Positions 45,267 through 54,635 are shown, counted from the stretch's first letter. The stretch: DNA of 64,000 nucleotides from Paenibacillus abyssi (GCF_014640295.1 NZ_BMGR01000010.1:1-64000); one strand, 5' to 3'. The notes: generated from the letters alone by a model not told the origin. Made by a program: numbers and translations.

Positions 45267-47291
45267 TTAGGGAAGCTGAATGTGACTTGCTAACGTTAGC
45301 AGCACCAACCCGACTGCAGCTGCTGCGACAAACATGCCATCTACCGCATTGAAACGAAGCTTGTATCCGCTCGTAATCTTGCCTCTTTTTCTTCCAAATC
45401 CTCTAATTTCCAATGCGGTGGACATTTGGTCCGCTAATCGAAGCAGCGAAACGAGAAAAGGAAGCACAACGCGGTGCAAATCCCTCAGCGGAACAGCGCC
45501 CGGGACGCTTACAGCTTTGCCTCGTGCATGTACAATTCGGGCAAATCGCCCCCATTCCCCTGTTAACAAAGGTATAAACCGGAAGATCAGCGCTACGGTC
45601 AATGCCATTTCGCTTACCGGAAGCTTAATCGCCTGCAGCCTGTGCAGTCCCTGCTCGATCGCACGCTGCAAACGCAGCGGAGAAATGAGTGAGGGCAGCG
45701 ACAACCCCAACAGCATCACTAACAGCAGCTTGGAAAGCCTCAGCGCCGTTTCCCCGGCCGTCTGAAAATCGACAGCCAATGGTTGAAAGCTCAAGCCTGA
45801 AAACCCTATAAAAAATAATATAAAGAAAATATATGCTTTAATCGCGCCGTACCACGGACGCAGCAGCTTGCGCAAATCCCACAACAGCAGCAGCGTTAAA
45901 ACCGCCGCCGCACCGACGCCGATCCAATGCTGCTGCATCAAGATGCCGGCCGCTATGAGCAGGTAGGCCGCCCACAGGGCGCGCGGATCGCGGCGCGCCC
46001 ATCCATGCACTGGCGCAGGCGCCAATGGCGCGCGCTGCGCGGGCGCTGCAAGCGCGGCGGCCGGTTCCCGGCCCGGGGAAGCCTCCCCGGGGCCGGGCCG
46101 GCCGGTCGCCGCACGGCGATCCGGTGCCTCCGGATCGCCTGCGGCAGCGGCGCCGGCGGCGATGCCGCCGCTGCGGGCAGGCGCAGCATGCGCTGCCCGC
46201 GCTGCGGCGGACGCCGCCAGCTGCGCCGCTATGGCGCCGGCAAGCTCTGCCGGCGCCAGTGGATCGCGCGGCAGGGCGAAGCCGGCCGCGCGGAGCGCTG
46301 CCGCAGCAGCCGCCGCTGCGCTTGGCGGCTGCGCTGCGGCGCTAGGGGGAGCGGAGGGCCAGCCGGCCTCCCGCTCCGCCTGCCATTGGTCGGCGGTATA
46401 TACGCCGCCGACCGCGCCATTCTCGATCACGACAATGCGGTCCGTGATCGCCCATAACGCCTGCACATCGTGCGTCACAATGACCGCACCATGTCCCGCC
46501 GCTTTATGCGCCGCAAGATTGGCGCACAACAGCCGCACGCCCTCTGCATCAAGCCCTGCAGTAGGCTCATCCAGCAGCAGCCATGCAGGGTGGCATACCA
46601 GCAGGCAAGCATACGCCAATCGCCGCTGTTGTCCGCCGCTGAGCGTCCAAGGATCGCGATCCAGCAGCGTGATCGGCAGCCCTGCCTGCAGCAATGCATC
46701 GTTGATTCTCTCCTGCATGGCCTGCTCAGGGAGCCGATAGGGACGCAAAGAATACAGCAGCTCATCCTTAACCGATTTGGCAAACCATTGTGATTCACTA
46801 TGCTGTTGTGAGATTGCAAATTGAAGCAGCACATCACGATTAAGCTTTCGTCTGCACCAAAGCGGTTTGCCGGCCAAAGTAACACGGCCGCGCTGCAGTT
46901 TTCTTAGTCCGGCCATCGTCTCTAACAGCGTCGTTTTCCCCGCGCCGTTAGGTCCAATAACCAGCGTCAGTTCACCAGGCTCAAAGACAAGCGACTCTAT
47001 ATGGAGAACCGTTCCTATCTGATCTGATCCTCGCTCACTTCCTGAACTTGCATTCTCCGCCTTTTTTGTTCTCTTCGCTTCCGTACTGCTTGGCCCCTTC
47101 TCTGTCCTCTCCGTTCTCGTTTCTTCCGAACTGCCTGATCCACTCTCCTCACGATACACCGCTCCAAGCTTCCCGGTCCGCCCTATAGTTCCATATTCGT
47201 CTTCATTTCGATGTTCCGTATGGCCTGAAATAGCAGCATTTTCGGAGCCGATGACAACGGACTCAAGCTTCCAGCCCTCCGTTACCGCCAT
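45267..47291 (-). CDS. Fused ECF transporter ATPase and transmembrane protein (EcfA2-EcfT)
   Basis: 674 residues. Residues 1-92 are a polar extension rich in Glu, Thr, Ser and Arg. Residues 93-305 are a complete ABC ATPase (Walker A GPNGAGKTT at 113-121, signature LSGGQQRRLAYA at 217-228, LLLDEPTAGLD, switch THD). Residues 306-430 are an Ala/Pro/Gly-rich linker. Residues 431-674 are EcfT with five to six helices and the coupling motifs HARGKA and EIRGFGRKRG. EcfA2 and EcfT are normally separate proteins. No frameshift or stop is seen across the linker. It overlaps ecfA1 by ten bases and should work with it and BioY in biotin uptake. Confidence 0.85.
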   Translation of the reverse strand: MAVTEGWKLESVVIGSENAAISGHTEHRNEDEYGTIGRTGKLGAVYREESGSGSSEETRTERTEKGPSSTEAKRTKKAENASSGSERGSDQIGTVLHIESLVFEPGELTLVIGPNGAGKTTLLETMAGLRKLQRGRVTLAGKPLWCRRKLNRDVLLQFAISQQHSESQWFAKSVKDELLYSLRPYRLPEQAMQERINDALLQAGLPITLLDRDPWTLSGGQQRRLAYACLLVCHPAWLLLDEPTAGLDAEGVRLLCANLAAHKAAGHGAVIVTHDVQALWAITDRIVVIENGAVGGVYTADQWQAEREAGWPSAPPSAAAQPPSAAAAAAAALRAAGFALPRDPLAPAELAGAIAAQLAASAAARAAHAAPARSGGIAAGAAAAGDPEAPDRRAATGRPGPGEASPGREPAAALAAPAQRAPLAPAPVHGWARRDPRALWAAYLLIAAGILMQQHWIGVGAAAVLTLLLLWDLRKLLRPWYGAIKAYIFFILFFIGFSGLSFQPLAVDFQTAGETALRLSKLLLVMLLGLSLPSLISPLRLQRAIEQGLHRLQAIKLPVSEMALTVALIFRFIPLLTGEWGRFARIVHARGKAVSVPGAVPLRDLHRVVLPFLVSLLRLADQMSTALEIRGFGRKRGKITSGYKLRFNAVDGMFVAAAAVGLVLLTLASHIQLP
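46002..46376 (-). other. GC-rich Ala/Pro linker of the ECF fusion
   Basis: Roughly 375 bases with much higher GC than the surroundings, encoding runs of Ala with Pro, Arg and Gly (SAAAQPPSAAAAAAAALRAA and GIAAGAAAAGDPEAPDRR for example). Long antisense frames here are by-products of the composition. Confidence 0.8.
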
Positions 47292-48142
47292 GCGCTCACC
47301 GCCCTGGCCAGCTCCTCTGTTGTCAAAGGCAGCGGAGTGAGTGCATAGCCCAATGCGCGCAAATGAAGCGCGGTTTCCACTACGTAAGGCGGCTGCCAGC
47401 CTAACCGCTCACAGATGCTTTTATCTTTTTCGTTTGGCTGCTCATAGAAGCCATCTACATGACCGTCATAAATGATTTCTCCCTCATCCAGTACTACAAT
47501 CCGATCTTCCGCTTCCCATTCCTCGAGCCGGTGGGTTACCCATATAACCGCCCTGCCAAGCTGATTCAAATGCCGCACGGCTTTCAGCACCAACTCGCGC
47601 GATTCAGGATCCAGCATTGATGTGGCTTCATCGAGTATGAGCAGCGGCGCCTCCGCAGCGATACAACCCGCTAACGCCGTTAGCTGCTTTTGACCGCCGG
47701 AGAGCGAGGTTACCTGGCGGTGCTGGATATGCTCCAGCCGGGCCAGTTGGAGCGCCTTTTCTAAACGGGCCCCAATCAGCGCCTCCTGTACACCCTGCTG
47801 CTCCAATCCGATCAGCACGTCTTCCCAGGGCGTAGCACCGACAATTGCAGCTTCCGGGTGCTGCATGACATAAGGAATTGGCCCCTCCCCCACAAATCCC
47901 CGGTGGACAGTACCTTCCAATCGGCACGTCATCCCTAGATGGCCGGTTAACAGCTTTATTAATGTGCTTTTACCGCTTCCGTTAGCACCGACGACCTGGA
48001 CCCAATCGCCAGGTGCTATATGAAACGTAACACCGTTTAACAATGTGATTTCCTTACCCGACAACGGCTCAACCGCAATGACCGATGCCTGTTCCACTCG
48101 CAAATCATCAGTTGACAACAAAATTTCACCAACCTCTTCCAC
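47282..48142 (-). CDS. ecfA1: ECF transporter ATPase, first subunit
   Basis: 286 residues. Walker A GANGSGKSTL, Q-loop YVMQHPEAAIVG, signature LSGGQKQLTALAG, Walker B LLILDEATSMLD and switch WVTHRLEE. The Q-loop and length are as in EcfA1 (CbiO-type) ATPases. The GTG start follows AGGA at nine bases, directly beside the BirA operator. It pairs with the fused EcfA2-EcfT. With bioY divergent, the assignment to biotin is by context and operator; ECF modules can also be shared by other substrate-binding proteins. Confidence 0.9.
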   Translation of the reverse strand: MEEVGEILLSTDDLRVEQASVIAVEPLSGKEITLLNGVTFHIAPGDWVQVVGANGSGKSTLIKLLTGHLGMTCRLEGTVHRGFVGEGPIPYVMQHPEAAIVGATPWEDVLIGLEQQGVQEALIGARLEKALQLARLEHIQHRQVTSLSGGQKQLTALAGCIAAEAPLLILDEATSMLDPESRELVLKAVRHLNQLGRAVIWVTHRLEEWEAEDRIVVLDEGEIIYDGHVDGFYEQPNEKDKSICERLGWQPPYVVETALHLRALGYALTPLPLTTEELARAVSAWR

Positions 48143-48169
48143 AAACGATCATCCTATGATAAAATTCCA

Positions 48170-48203
48170 TTTGTTAACCAACAGATTACAACAAGTTAAC
48201 AAA
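48170..48203. promoter_or_regulatory. BirA operator between ecfA1 and bioY
   Basis: TTTGTTAAC, 16 bases, GTTAACAAA: a perfect 9+9 inverted repeat matching the Gram-positive BirA box (TTGTTAAC - about 15 - GTTAACAA). It lies in the 84-base divergent gap and could repress both directions when biotinyl-AMP is plentiful. Confidence 0.85.
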
Positions 48204-48226
48204 AGCATAAAGGAGAAGATGTTTCC

Positions 48227-48823
48227 ATGTCCAGTCCAATTCGCAGTATCGTATTTACCGCTCTCTTCGCGGCATTGTTTATCGTAATGAGTGCAATCCG
48301 GATCCCGCTCGGTTTCTCGCCGGTTCCGATTACGCTGCAAAATTTTGCAATCATGTTAGCCGGCGCTTTTCTAGGCGCGCGTTATGGATTTTTAAGCATT
48401 TTTTCAGTGTGCTTGCTCACAGCAATCGGCCTGCCATTATTGGGCGGCGAAGGCGGCCTTGCAAAAATCTTGGGGCCTACCGGAGGTTTTATCTGGATGT
48501 TTCCCGTCTGTGCGCTGACCGTCGGTTATTTCTCCGGGCGGATTTATCGTTCTCTTGCAAAAAAACCGGTTTTCTTGTTCATAGCGCTGTCTGTCGTGTT
48601 TATGATTTTCGGTTCTCTGATCTCTTACGTTTCAGGCGTGCCTTGGTTAGCGCATGCCGCCAACATGACGATGAACAAAGCGCTCGCAGTAGGCATGTAT
48701 CCTTACCTCCCTGGCGATGCCATCAAAGCGCTTGTCGCCGCAGGTGTCGTCACCGCCCTCCAAGCATACATTCCGAAGCTGACAAGCAGCAGCGCGAGCG
48801 GCTCGACTTCAGTCGGCAGATAA
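48227..48823 (+). CDS. bioY: Biotin ECF transporter S component BioY
   Basis: 198 residues with about six helices. BioY is the membrane protein that binds biotin for the ECF module. Conserved features include IPLGFSPVPITLQNFAIMLAGAFLGARYG, GLPLLGGEGGLAKILGPTGGFIWMFP and GDAIKALVAAGV. ATG follows AGGAG at 11 bases, 24 bases past the operator. The C-terminal Ser/Gly tail is short and polar. The ECF genes it needs are divergent across the BirA box. Confidence 0.95.
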   Translation: MSSPIRSIVFTALFAALFIVMSAIRIPLGFSPVPITLQNFAIMLAGAFLGARYGFLSIFSVCLLTAIGLPLLGGEGGLAKILGPTGGFIWMFPVCALTVGYFSGRIYRSLAKKPVFLFIALSVVFMIFGSLISYVSGVPWLAHAANMTMNKALAVGMYPYLPGDAIKALVAAGVVTALQAYIPKLTSSSASGSTSVGR

Positions 48824-48868
48824 GTAATAAAGTCAAACCTATAATTACTTATAAGGTACACCTGCAGG

Positions 48869-48898
48869 AAGGCCGCTCCACTATGGATGCGGCTTTTC
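48869..48898 (+). terminator. Terminator after bioY
   Basis: GCCGC / GCGGC stem with flanking A and T and a tail TTTTCGT; rather weak. Confidence 0.5.
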
Positions 48899-48981
48899 GT
48901 ATGGTTCCAGCTTGCCGGGACATCCGTCCACAGTGAATTCCAGCCTTATATGAGTATAAATCTTATACAGGCCTAAAATTG

Positions 48982-49008
48982 AAAAAAGCGTGCCCGTTTA
49001 GACACGCC
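48982..49008 (-). terminator. Terminator after ricA
   Basis: GCGTG / CACGC stem, ten-base loop, then TTTTTT on the minus strand. Confidence 0.65.
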
Positions 49009-49019
49009 CTCTTCCGGTA

Positions 49020-49508
49020 TTAATCTATGCATTCTGCCGGCTCTTCCGCCTCTGCGGCTTCAACCGTAATCTTCTCCGCAACTGTATCCCGGATAATCGA
49101 GATGACCAGCTGCAGCAAATAATTGATATCCGTTTGGCTTTGTTGGAACTCCGCTACGATTGGAATACCATCCAGCTCGTCCTGCAGCGTTTCGATCTCT
49201 CCTTCGATTTTTGCCACCATCTTCGTGTTTTCAAAGGATTGAAACGCCACGATTTCTTTTTGTTTCTTTTTCATTTGTGCGATCAACGCTTGAATCCGTT
49301 CATTGCCTTGAATTTGCTTCTCGGCACGCTGGAAATGCTTAACCTCCTCCGAGGTATAGATCATCTCAGCCAATTCCTTGGCCTTATCCATAATATCCTG
49401 CCTTACAAGTAAATCCCGGGTGTTGAACTTCGGTATCGCGCATCCACTGCCATGATCATGGTCATGCCCGTGATGGTCATGTGTCTGTGCTGTTTCCTGA
49501 TTTGCCAT
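49020..49508 (-). CDS. ricA: RicA (YmcA)-like YlbF-family protein
   Basis: 162 residues. RicA, RicF (YlbF) and RicT (YaaT) form a complex that, in B. subtilis, supports biofilm, sporulation and competence and guides mRNA processing by RNase Y. The YlbF domain covers residues about 35-150, mostly helix (YTSEEVKHFQRAEKQIQGNERIQALIAQMKKKQKE). An N-terminal His/Asp-rich stretch (HDHHGHDHDHG, about 10-20) is extra and may bind metal. Two Cys remain (about 23 and 160). GAGGAG precedes the ATG. It follows miaB, the same order as in B. subtilis. Confidence 0.88.
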   Translation of the reverse strand: MANQETAQTHDHHGHDHDHGSGCAIPKFNTRDLLVRQDIMDKAKELAEMIYTSEEVKHFQRAEKQIQGNERIQALIAQMKKKQKEIVAFQSFENTKMVAKIEGEIETLQDELDGIPIVAEFQQSQTDINYLLQLVISIIRDTVAEKITVEAAEAEEPAECID

Positions 49509-49529
49509 CCTTCTTCTCTCCTCGCCGGC

Positions 49530-51086
49530 TTACGAAACCGCTTCTGCAGTCTCCTGATTAATTAGCTCCGCTTTGATATACCATGTTTGCGGTACCGTAA
49601 CCTTCACTTGTACAAATTGGCCGATCAGTGACTTCGACCCCTCAAAATGGACAAGCTTATTCGTACGCGTCCGTCCGGAAAGCACTTCTGCATTGTTCTT
49701 GCTTTCGCTTTCTACAAGCACCTCGAGCGTTTGGCCTTTCAGCCGCTCATTGCTCTCACGAGCCAGCTCGGACATCAGATCGTTCAACCGCTGCAAACGT
49801 GCTTTCTTCACTGCCATCGGCACGTTATCCTCCATCTCCGCAGCCGGCGTACCCGCTCTTGGAGAGTAGATGAACGTGTATGCAAAGTCGAACCCAACTT
49901 CACGAACAAGCGACAACGTATCTTCAAACTGCTCTTCCGTTTCACCTGGGAAACCAACGATGATATCGGTGGACAGCACCACGTCAGGAATCGCCGTCTT
50001 AATCTTCTGTACAAGCTCCAGATAATGTTCACGGCTGTATTTGCGGCTCATGCGCTTCAATATCTCCGTGCTTCCCGATTGCACAGGCAGATGAATATGC
50101 TCGACCAGATTCCCTCTTTGCGCTAACACCTCGATCAAATGATCGTCAAAATCCCGCGGATGCGAGGTGGTAAAGCGAATTCTCGGGATATCAATCTTGG
50201 AAATGTCCGACATTAGATCGCCAAAGCGGTATTCGATATCTTCGAAGTCTTTGCCGTACGCATTGACGTTTTGTCCGAGCAAAGTAATTTCCTTAAAACC
50301 CTGCCTTGCCAAATCGCGTACCTCGGCAATTACGTCCTCCGGCCGGCGGCTGCGCTCCTTACCTCGCGTATAAGGAACGATACAGTACGTGCAAAATTTA
50401 TCGCAGCCATACATAATGTTCACCCAAGCCCGCATGCCTTCGCGTTTCTTAGGCAAATTCTCGATAATGTCGCCTTCCTTGGACCAAACCTCAACGACCA
50501 TTTCCTTGCTGAACAGCGCATCTCTGATCAACTGCGGCAGCCGGTGAATATTATGTGTACCAAAGATCATATCAACGAAGGAATGTTTATTCAAAATGCG
50601 GTTGACAACGGATTCCTCCTGGGACATGCAGCCGCATACTCCAAGCAGAAGATCCGGCTTTTCGGCTTTCAGCGCTTTCAAATGACCGAGTTCTCCGAAT
50701 ACTTTATCCTCTGCATTCTCGCGGATCGCACATGTATTGAACAATATAACATCCGCCTGATTACGGTCTTCCGTGGCCGTATAGCCCATTTGCTCAAATA
50801 AACCCTTCATCACTTCTGTGTCATGCTCGTTCATTTGACAACCGTACGTATAGATTAAATAGTATTTTCCAACTCCAAGGGTACGAAGCTCTTCCGGCAT
50901 TGCCAGATCGTACAGCACTTTGATTTCTTCCTTGCCGCGCTGCTTCTCTTGGCGGTAGTTCGGCTCAGAAACGATATGCACATCGCGTCCGCCGATCCGG
51001 ATCTTTTTGCCATACTCGTCCTCGGAAATGATTTTGGCCCCGGAAAAATCGAAATATTTGCTGTAATCTTTCGTTTCTTTCGCCAC
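49530..51086 (-). CDS. miaB: tRNA-2-methylthio-N6-dimethylallyladenosine synthase
   Basis: 518 residues. MiaB adds the methylthio group to i6A37 of tRNAs. The N-terminal MTTase domain has three cluster Cys ([27 protein letters not shown]). The radical SAM motif is [13 protein letters not shown] domain ends the protein (about 440-505). An 80-residue extra N-terminus precedes the first Cys, as in Bacillus. The GTG start is preceded by AGAGGG at some distance, so the start is slightly uncertain. 21 bases from ricA. Confidence 0.96.
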   Translation of the reverse strand: MAKETKDYSKYFDFSGAKIISEDEYGKKIRIGGRDVHIVSEPNYRQEKQRGKEEIKVLYDLAMPEELRTLGVGKYYLIYTYGCQMNEHDTEVMKGLFEQMGYTATEDRNQADVILFNTCAIRENAEDKVFGELGHLKALKAEKPDLLLGVCGCMSQEESVVNRILNKHSFVDMIFGTHNIHRLPQLIRDALFSKEMVVEVWSKEGDIIENLPKKREGMRAWVNIMYGCDKFCTYCIVPYTRGKERSRRPEDVIAEVRDLARQGFKEITLLGQNVNAYGKDFEDIEYRFGDLMSDISKIDIPRIRFTTSHPRDFDDHLIEVLAQRGNLVEHIHLPVQSGSTEILKRMSRKYSREHYLELVQKIKTAIPDVVLSTDIIVGFPGETEEQFEDTLSLVREVGFDFAYTFIYSPRAGTPAAEMEDNVPMAVKKARLQRLNDLMSELARESNERLKGQTLEVLVESESKNNAEVLSGRTRTNKLVHFEGSKSLIGQFVQVKVTVPQTWYIKAELINQETAEAVS

Positions 51087-51158
51087 CTTGTATTCACTTC
51101 CCTCTAGTCATATCCTTCAAATTATATCATGTTTTGACCAGAGGTGCTACCGCTGGAA

Positions 51159-51728
51159 CTAGTCGATAATAGTCGCCGTATCGCCTGTTTTTGCCCCTGC
51201 GGCATTCGCTTCGTCGGTATCAATGTGCATATCCAATGCAAAATCCTCTGATACTCTTGCGATCACATTATCCAGAATCAGACCGCGTTCACCCTCAAGC
51301 TTTACCTTTAACAGCTGCTTGTCTTTAATTCCGAAGCGCTCCGCATCGCTGGTATGAAAATGGATGTGTCTGGCCGCAACGATGACACCTTCCTCTATGA
51401 CAACCTCGCCTGCTGGACCTTGGATAGTAATGCCCGGCGTTCCCTCAATATTGCCGGATTCACGCACCGGAGGATTGATGCCGAGTGAAAAAGCATCCGT
51501 ACGGGATACTTCCAGTTGTGTACGTTTACGCGCCGGACCTAGAATTCTAACTTTGCCAAAGCTTCCCTTCGGTCCGATTACGGCTACCTGTTCATTTGCT
51601 GCATATTGGCCAGGCTGGGATAACGGCTTGAACTCGGTAAGCTGGTACCCTGCTCCGAATAATAATTCAACATGTTCCTGCGATAAATGAATATGACGGG
51701 CGGATACGCCCACTGGTACGGTTTTCAT
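51159..51728 (-). CDS. pduL: PduL-type phosphate propanoyltransferase
   Basis: 189 residues made of two beta-barrel halves. PduL interconverts acyl-CoA and acyl phosphate and is unrelated to Pta. Zinc-binding motifs are VSARHIHLSQEHVELLFG near the start and AARHIHFHTSDAERFGI in the middle. No microcompartment genes lie near, so it is the free cytosolic type, probably for acetyl or propionyl phosphate. ATG 51728 follows GGGAG at ten bases; the GTG three codons earlier is too close to that site. Confidence 0.9.
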   Translation of the reverse strand: MKTVPVGVSARHIHLSQEHVELLFGAGYQLTEFKPLSQPGQYAANEQVAVIGPKGSFGKVRILGPARKRTQLEVSRTDAFSLGINPPVRESGNIEGTPGITIQGPAGEVVIEEGVIVAARHIHFHTSDAERFGIKDKQLLKVKLEGERGLILDNVIARVSEDFALDMHIDTDEANAAGAKTGDTATIID

Positions 51729-51784
51729 TGTCTTCACTCTCCCTTTTTCTCTCTTTCTATTATAATGTTATATCCGAATAAAAT

Positions 51785-51819
51785 AAAAGGCATACGGCAG
51801 CGAATGCCGTATGCCTTTT
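51785..51819. terminator. Bidirectional terminator between korB and pduL
   Basis: AAAAGGCATACGGCA / TGCCGTATGCCTTTT, 15-base perfect stem, five-base loop. Confidence 0.9.
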
Positions 51820-51844
51820 ATCATTGTTCAATCGTTGTTCAATC

Positions 51845-52711
51845 TTATTTGAATTCAGCAACCAGTTTTTCGAAATCTTCTCTGGAAAGCTGAATATCCT
51901 GATTCGCCAAGCCCTCCGGACGGAAGCCGGATACAAGCTCTTCATATGGCTTGCGTTCTTTGTTCTGATAGATCAGGCCGGTTAGCAAGCCGTTAGTTTC
52001 CATGATTTTGTTCATGGCCGCTACGCGGTTGGAAGAATCATAATCCGGGAATTGCTCCAGATTGACGATGTTTTCTTTAAACCAATCATAAGTGTTCACT
52101 TTGTTGAACGTTACGCAAGGGCTGAATACGTTGATCAAAGAGAAGCCTTTGTGATTCAGGCCAGCTTCGATCAAGCTCGTCAGCTGTTTCAAATCGCTTG
52201 AGAACGACTGGGCAACAAAGGTAGCGCCTGCAGACATCGCAATCTCCAGCGGAGAAAGCGTTGACTCGATAGAACCTTCCGGCGTTGATTTGGTCTTGAA
52301 GCCTTCCGCGCTGCGCGGGGAAGTTTGACCTTTGGTCAATCCGTAAATCTGGTTATCCATAACGATGTATGTGATATCCAGGTTACGGCGGATCGCATGA
52401 ACCGTATGGCCCATACCGATTGCAAAGCCGTCGCCGTCACCGCCGGAAGCGATAACTGTCAGCTCGCGGTTAGCGAGTTTAACCCCTTGTGCGATTGGCA
52501 GTGCGCGGCCATGAATACCGTGCAGGCCGTATGCGTTAATGTAACCGGAGATCCGTCCGGAACAACCGATACCTGAAATGACAGCCAGGCTTTCTGGCTC
52601 AAGCCCTACATTTGCGGCAGCACGTTGAATCGCGGCTTGAATGGAGAAGTCACCGCAACCAGGACACCAGTTAGGTTTTACGTTATTTCTAAAGTCTTTA
52701 AATGTAGCCAT
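51845..52711 (-). CDS. korB: 2-oxoacid:ferredoxin oxidoreductase, beta subunit
   Basis: 288 residues. TPP-binding subunit with WCPGCGDFSIQAAIQRA, SGIGCSGRISGYINAYGLHGIHGRALPIAQG and GGDGDGFAIGMGHTVHAIRRN. Together with KorA it decarboxylates a 2-oxoacid, probably 2-oxoglutarate, to acyl-CoA with reduction of ferredoxin. As in other two-subunit aerobic types only one cluster is expected, bound by the conserved Cys of this subunit. AAGGAG precedes ATG ten bases away. One base follows korA. Confidence 0.93.
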   Translation of the reverse strand: MATFKDFRNNVKPNWCPGCGDFSIQAAIQRAAANVGLEPESLAVISGIGCSGRISGYINAYGLHGIHGRALPIAQGVKLANRELTVIASGGDGDGFAIGMGHTVHAIRRNLDITYIVMDNQIYGLTKGQTSPRSAEGFKTKSTPEGSIESTLSPLEIAMSAGATFVAQSFSSDLKQLTSLIEAGLNHKGFSLINVFSPCVTFNKVNTYDWFKENIVNLEQFPDYDSSNRVAAMNKIMETNGLLTGLIYQNKERKPYEELVSGFRPEGLANQDIQLSREDFEKLVAEFK

Positions 52712-52712
52712 C

Positions 52713-54446
52713 TTAGTTCAGCTCCTTACAAGCTTTATATACATCCGAAGGCAGGAATGGATTACCATCGTATTTCAGCAGGTTGCGAATTTTCTCTCCG
52801 TATCCTGCATGCATTTTGATCTGGGATGCAAGCTGTGCAGTCGCGTTATTCTCGATTACAAGCACTTGCTTCGCTTTTTCCAAGTAAGGTGTAAGCTGCT
52901 CAGTCGGGAACGGATGAATCTGACGCACTGTGATGTGATTCGTCGATAATCCATCTTTCTCCAGACGCAATCTTGCTTCATCGATCGTACCGCCTGTCGA
53001 ACCCATGCCAACGATCAGCAGATCCGGTGTTTCATGCGGTGCATCGATGCGCAGGCCATCACGGATGTACAGGTTGTTTAATTTGTTAAGGCGTTTATCC
53101 ATCATTTTCAGACGGTTAACCGAATTCTCTGAAGGGCGGCCTTCCTGGTCGTGCTCTACACCTGTTACATGATGCAGGCCATATTTCTCGCCTGGCAGCA
53201 CGCGTGGGGAGATACCGTCTTCAGTAAATTCATAACGTTTGAACAGTTTGTTATCTTCAAGAGGCGGCGCATCTTTTACAAGCTTACCGCGTTCAATCTT
53301 AATTTGGTCATAATCAAGCGCTTCGCAAGACTGCTTACCAAGCGATAATTGCAGATCTGTCATGATGATAACCGGAACTTGGTATTGTTCAGCAACGTTG
53401 AACGCTTCGATCGTATCGTAAAAGCAATCTTCAATCGATGCCGGTGCGATAACGACTTTCGGAATCTCACCATGTGTACCGTATACCATTGCATTCAAGT
53501 CGGATTGTTCCTGCTTCGTTGGCAAACCTGTCGAAGGACCGCCGCGCTGCGTATCAACGATGACAAGCGGAGTTTCCGTCATGCCTGCAAGGCCAATCGC
53601 TTCCATCATCAAAGCAAGACCAGGACCTGCGGAAGCAGTCAACGTACGCACGCCTGCGTAGTTTGCGCCGATCGCCATTGTAACGGCAGCAATCTCATCC
53701 TCAGTTTGTACTACCGTACCGCCGAACTTCGGCAGTTTCTTGATCAGATATTCCATAATCTCGGAAGCCGGTGTAATCGGGTAAGCGGCCATCAAACGAG
53801 CGCCTGCGGCTACGCAGCCAAGTCCGATATTTTCGTTACCAATCGTGAACAGCTTTTGCTTGCCGTCTGCTTCTTCCAAGCGGAAGTCTTCGAGCGGTCC
53901 GCCTGCAAGCTCAAGTACGAAGTCTGCCCCGCGTTTTACCGCTTCAACGTTTTTCTCCACAATCGCCGGACCTTTACGCCCGAACTCTTCTTCCACGGCT
54001 TTATTGAATACTTCAAGCGGCAATCCGAGCAAAGCCCATGAAGCGCCTGAAGCAACCATGTTCTTCATAAGGGAAGTTCCAAGGTCTTCCGCAATTGAAG
54101 TGATCGGCACCGGGAACAATCTGGCATCAATACCCTCCGGAAGCGTCGGGTTAAATTTGGCGTCCGCTACGACAACGCCGCCTGTACGAAGCTCATAAGC
54201 GTTCAGATCAATCGTTTCTTGGTCAAAAGCAACCAAAATATCAAGATCATCTGAAATTGCCCGCATCGGCTTGGTGCTGATCCGGATTTTATTGTTGGTA
54301 TGCCCGCCTTTAATACGTGAAGAAAAATGACGATAGCCGTAAAGATAATACCCCAACCGGTTAAGCGCAGTCGAGAAGATACGGTCTGTACTTTCTACGC
54401 CCTCACCTTGTTGTCCACCGATCTTCCAAGACAATTGACTAATCAA
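52713..54446 (-). CDS. korA: 2-oxoacid:ferredoxin oxidoreductase, alpha subunit (gamma fused)
   Basis: 577 residues. The N-terminal gamma domain (SQLSWKIGGQQGEGVESTDRIFS..., about 1-180) is fused to the alpha pyrimidine-binding domain (YPITPASEIMEYL; TEDEIAAVTMAIGANYAGVRTLTASAGPGLALMMEAIG). The C-terminal CoA domain follows. I place the start at TTG 54446, nine bases after AGAGGAG; an in-frame ATG 33 bases earlier has no site. Substrate specificity (2-oxoglutarate or pyruvate) is inferred from length and is not certain. Confidence 0.92.
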   Translation of the reverse strand: MISQLSWKIGGQQGEGVESTDRIFSTALNRLGYYLYGYRHFSSRIKGGHTNNKIRISTKPMRAISDDLDILVAFDQETIDLNAYELRTGGVVVADAKFNPTLPEGIDARLFPVPITSIAEDLGTSLMKNMVASGASWALLGLPLEVFNKAVEEEFGRKGPAIVEKNVEAVKRGADFVLELAGGPLEDFRLEEADGKQKLFTIGNENIGLGCVAAGARLMAAYPITPASEIMEYLIKKLPKFGGTVVQTEDEIAAVTMAIGANYAGVRTLTASAGPGLALMMEAIGLAGMTETPLVIVDTQRGGPSTGLPTKQEQSDLNAMVYGTHGEIPKVVIAPASIEDCFYDTIEAFNVAEQYQVPVIIMTDLQLSLGKQSCEALDYDQIKIERGKLVKDAPPLEDNKLFKRYEFTEDGISPRVLPGEKYGLHHVTGVEHDQEGRPSENSVNRLKMMDKRLNKLNNLYIRDGLRIDAPHETPDLLIVGMGSTGGTIDEARLRLEKDGLSTNHITVRQIHPFPTEQLTPYLEKAKQVLVIENNATAQLASQIKMHAGYGEKIRNLLKYDGNPFLPSDVYKACKELN

Positions 54447-54635
54447 AATGTCCAACTCCTCTTTTTGGTCAACATTCATTATTTCGACAACAGCTTACAT
54501 AATAAAAAAATCTTTTCAACAGTCAAATAAATTTTATGATTCTCTATACCAAATTGCAAGGTATTTCATCCAAATAATCAGATAGTTCTTTTCGATTGAA
54601 TTCATATCGAAACGAGATAGAATGCTTTTAGACTT

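Noticed and set aside
45927-46457. Long plus-strand frames (up to about 176 codons) inside the ECF fusion gene
   Set aside because: They come from the GC-rich linker, where stop codons are rare on both strands; residues are random Arg/Ala/Gly and no ribosome site precedes them.
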